Source: Microcaldota archaeon (lineage in GTDB: Archaea; Micrarchaeota; Micrarchaeia; Anstonellales; Bilamarchaeaceae). Taken from it: a DNA stretch of 5,526 nucleotides. The first letter of the stretch is position 1. Each line of letters starts with the position of its first letter. The stretch is taken from positions 1 to 5,526 of the forward strand of contig DUGF01000030.1 in the NCBI GenBank assembly GCA_013331535.1, written 5' to 3'. Made by a program: the position numbers and the translations under genes. Of the stretch, positions 5,236 through 5,526 are shown one piece after another. Under the pieces are notes generated by a model that was given only the letters and a program-made list of their open reading frames with translations, made no database searches and was not told where the DNA came from.

Positions 5236-5526
5236 TTATCTCCTTGGAAGGATATTCATCAAACATATCTTCTCGAAAAAGAAGCTTTCCGTTTCCAGAA
5301 TTTCAGTTTTGAATCCCTTTTCTTTTAGTATTCTTTCTGTTTTTTCAGGATTATTGAGCGAACTGTGGATTAACAGGACGACACCGTGCGGCTTCAAAAA
5401 TTTTGGAAATGCGCGCAGGAAACGGTCGAGAACGCGCCGCCCTGATTTCCCTCCGTCAAACGCTGAGTTTAATTTTCCGCTTACGCGTTCATCCTTTGAG
5501 GTTGGGAGATAAGGTGGATTAAACAA
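5236..5526 (-). CDS. HemK2/Mtq2-type protein glutamine methyltransferase (C-terminal part, cut by window edge)
   Basis: The last 96 residues of a class I SAM-dependent methyltransferase that enters from the right edge. The first visible codon, TTG, encodes an internal Leu and is not a start, because the fragment opens inside the catalytic motif LFNPPYLPT; NPPY is the signature of N5-glutamine methyltransferases. Later landmarks fit the short archaeal/eukaryotic HemK2 (Mtq2) type: SAFDGGKSGRRVLDRFL at 21-37, LKPHGVVLLIHSSL at 44-57, and an FFFEKI segment near the C-terminus. Known members work with Trm112 to methylate the GGQ glutamine of release factor 1. The SAM-binding motif I and the true start are outside the window. 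The 61-base gap and TATA-like box before protein A suggest that A-B is transcribed separately. Confidence 0.85.
   Translation of the reverse strand: MFNPPYLPTSKDERVSGKLNSAFDGGKSGRRVLDRFLRAFPKFLKPHGVVLLIHSSLNNPEKTERILKEKGFKTEILETESFFFEKICLMNILPRR

Overview
The window is most likely from an archaeon, probably an uncultivated lineage such as a DPANN group; the exact phylum cannot be fixed from the sequence alone. The evidence is a short HemK2/Mtq2-type glutamine methyltransferase, an archaeal-style Gpt-like phosphoribosyltransferase ending in a YPWE motif, TATA-like boxes about 25 bases ahead of starts, at least one apparently leaderless gene, and Shine-Dalgarno matches of the GAGGT/AGGTG type. 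Base composition is moderately AT-rich.

All seven genes lie on the minus strand, so transcription runs from high to low coordinates. From the right edge they are: the C-terminal part of a HemK-family methyltransferase (cut by the window end); two adjacent large proteins of unknown function, A (3999-5174) and B (2667-3980), which are paralogues and are each built from three alpha/beta modules; a 349-base gene-free stretch (2318-2666) with a cluster of three tightly packed hairpins and a TATA-like element; a Nudix hydrolase with an unexplained C-terminal extension; a purine-type phosphoribosyltransferase with a very basic N-terminal tail; a DUF2085 membrane protein; and the N-terminal part of PyrK, the electron-transfer subunit of dihydroorotate dehydrogenase (cut by the left edge).

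The left part (Nudix, phosphoribosyltransferase, DUF2085, PyrK) has gaps of about 30-70 bases and may be one nucleotide-metabolism transcription unit: Nudix clean-up or turnover of nucleotide derivatives, purine salvage, and pyrimidine synthesis. The A-B pair, 18 bases apart with its own TATA box and ribosome binding site, looks like a separate two-gene operon. This pair is the most novel content: I recognise no known family, the two proteins share a clear module and a short tail motif, and they lack membrane segments and signal peptides. The hairpin cluster between the two units is the second point of interest.
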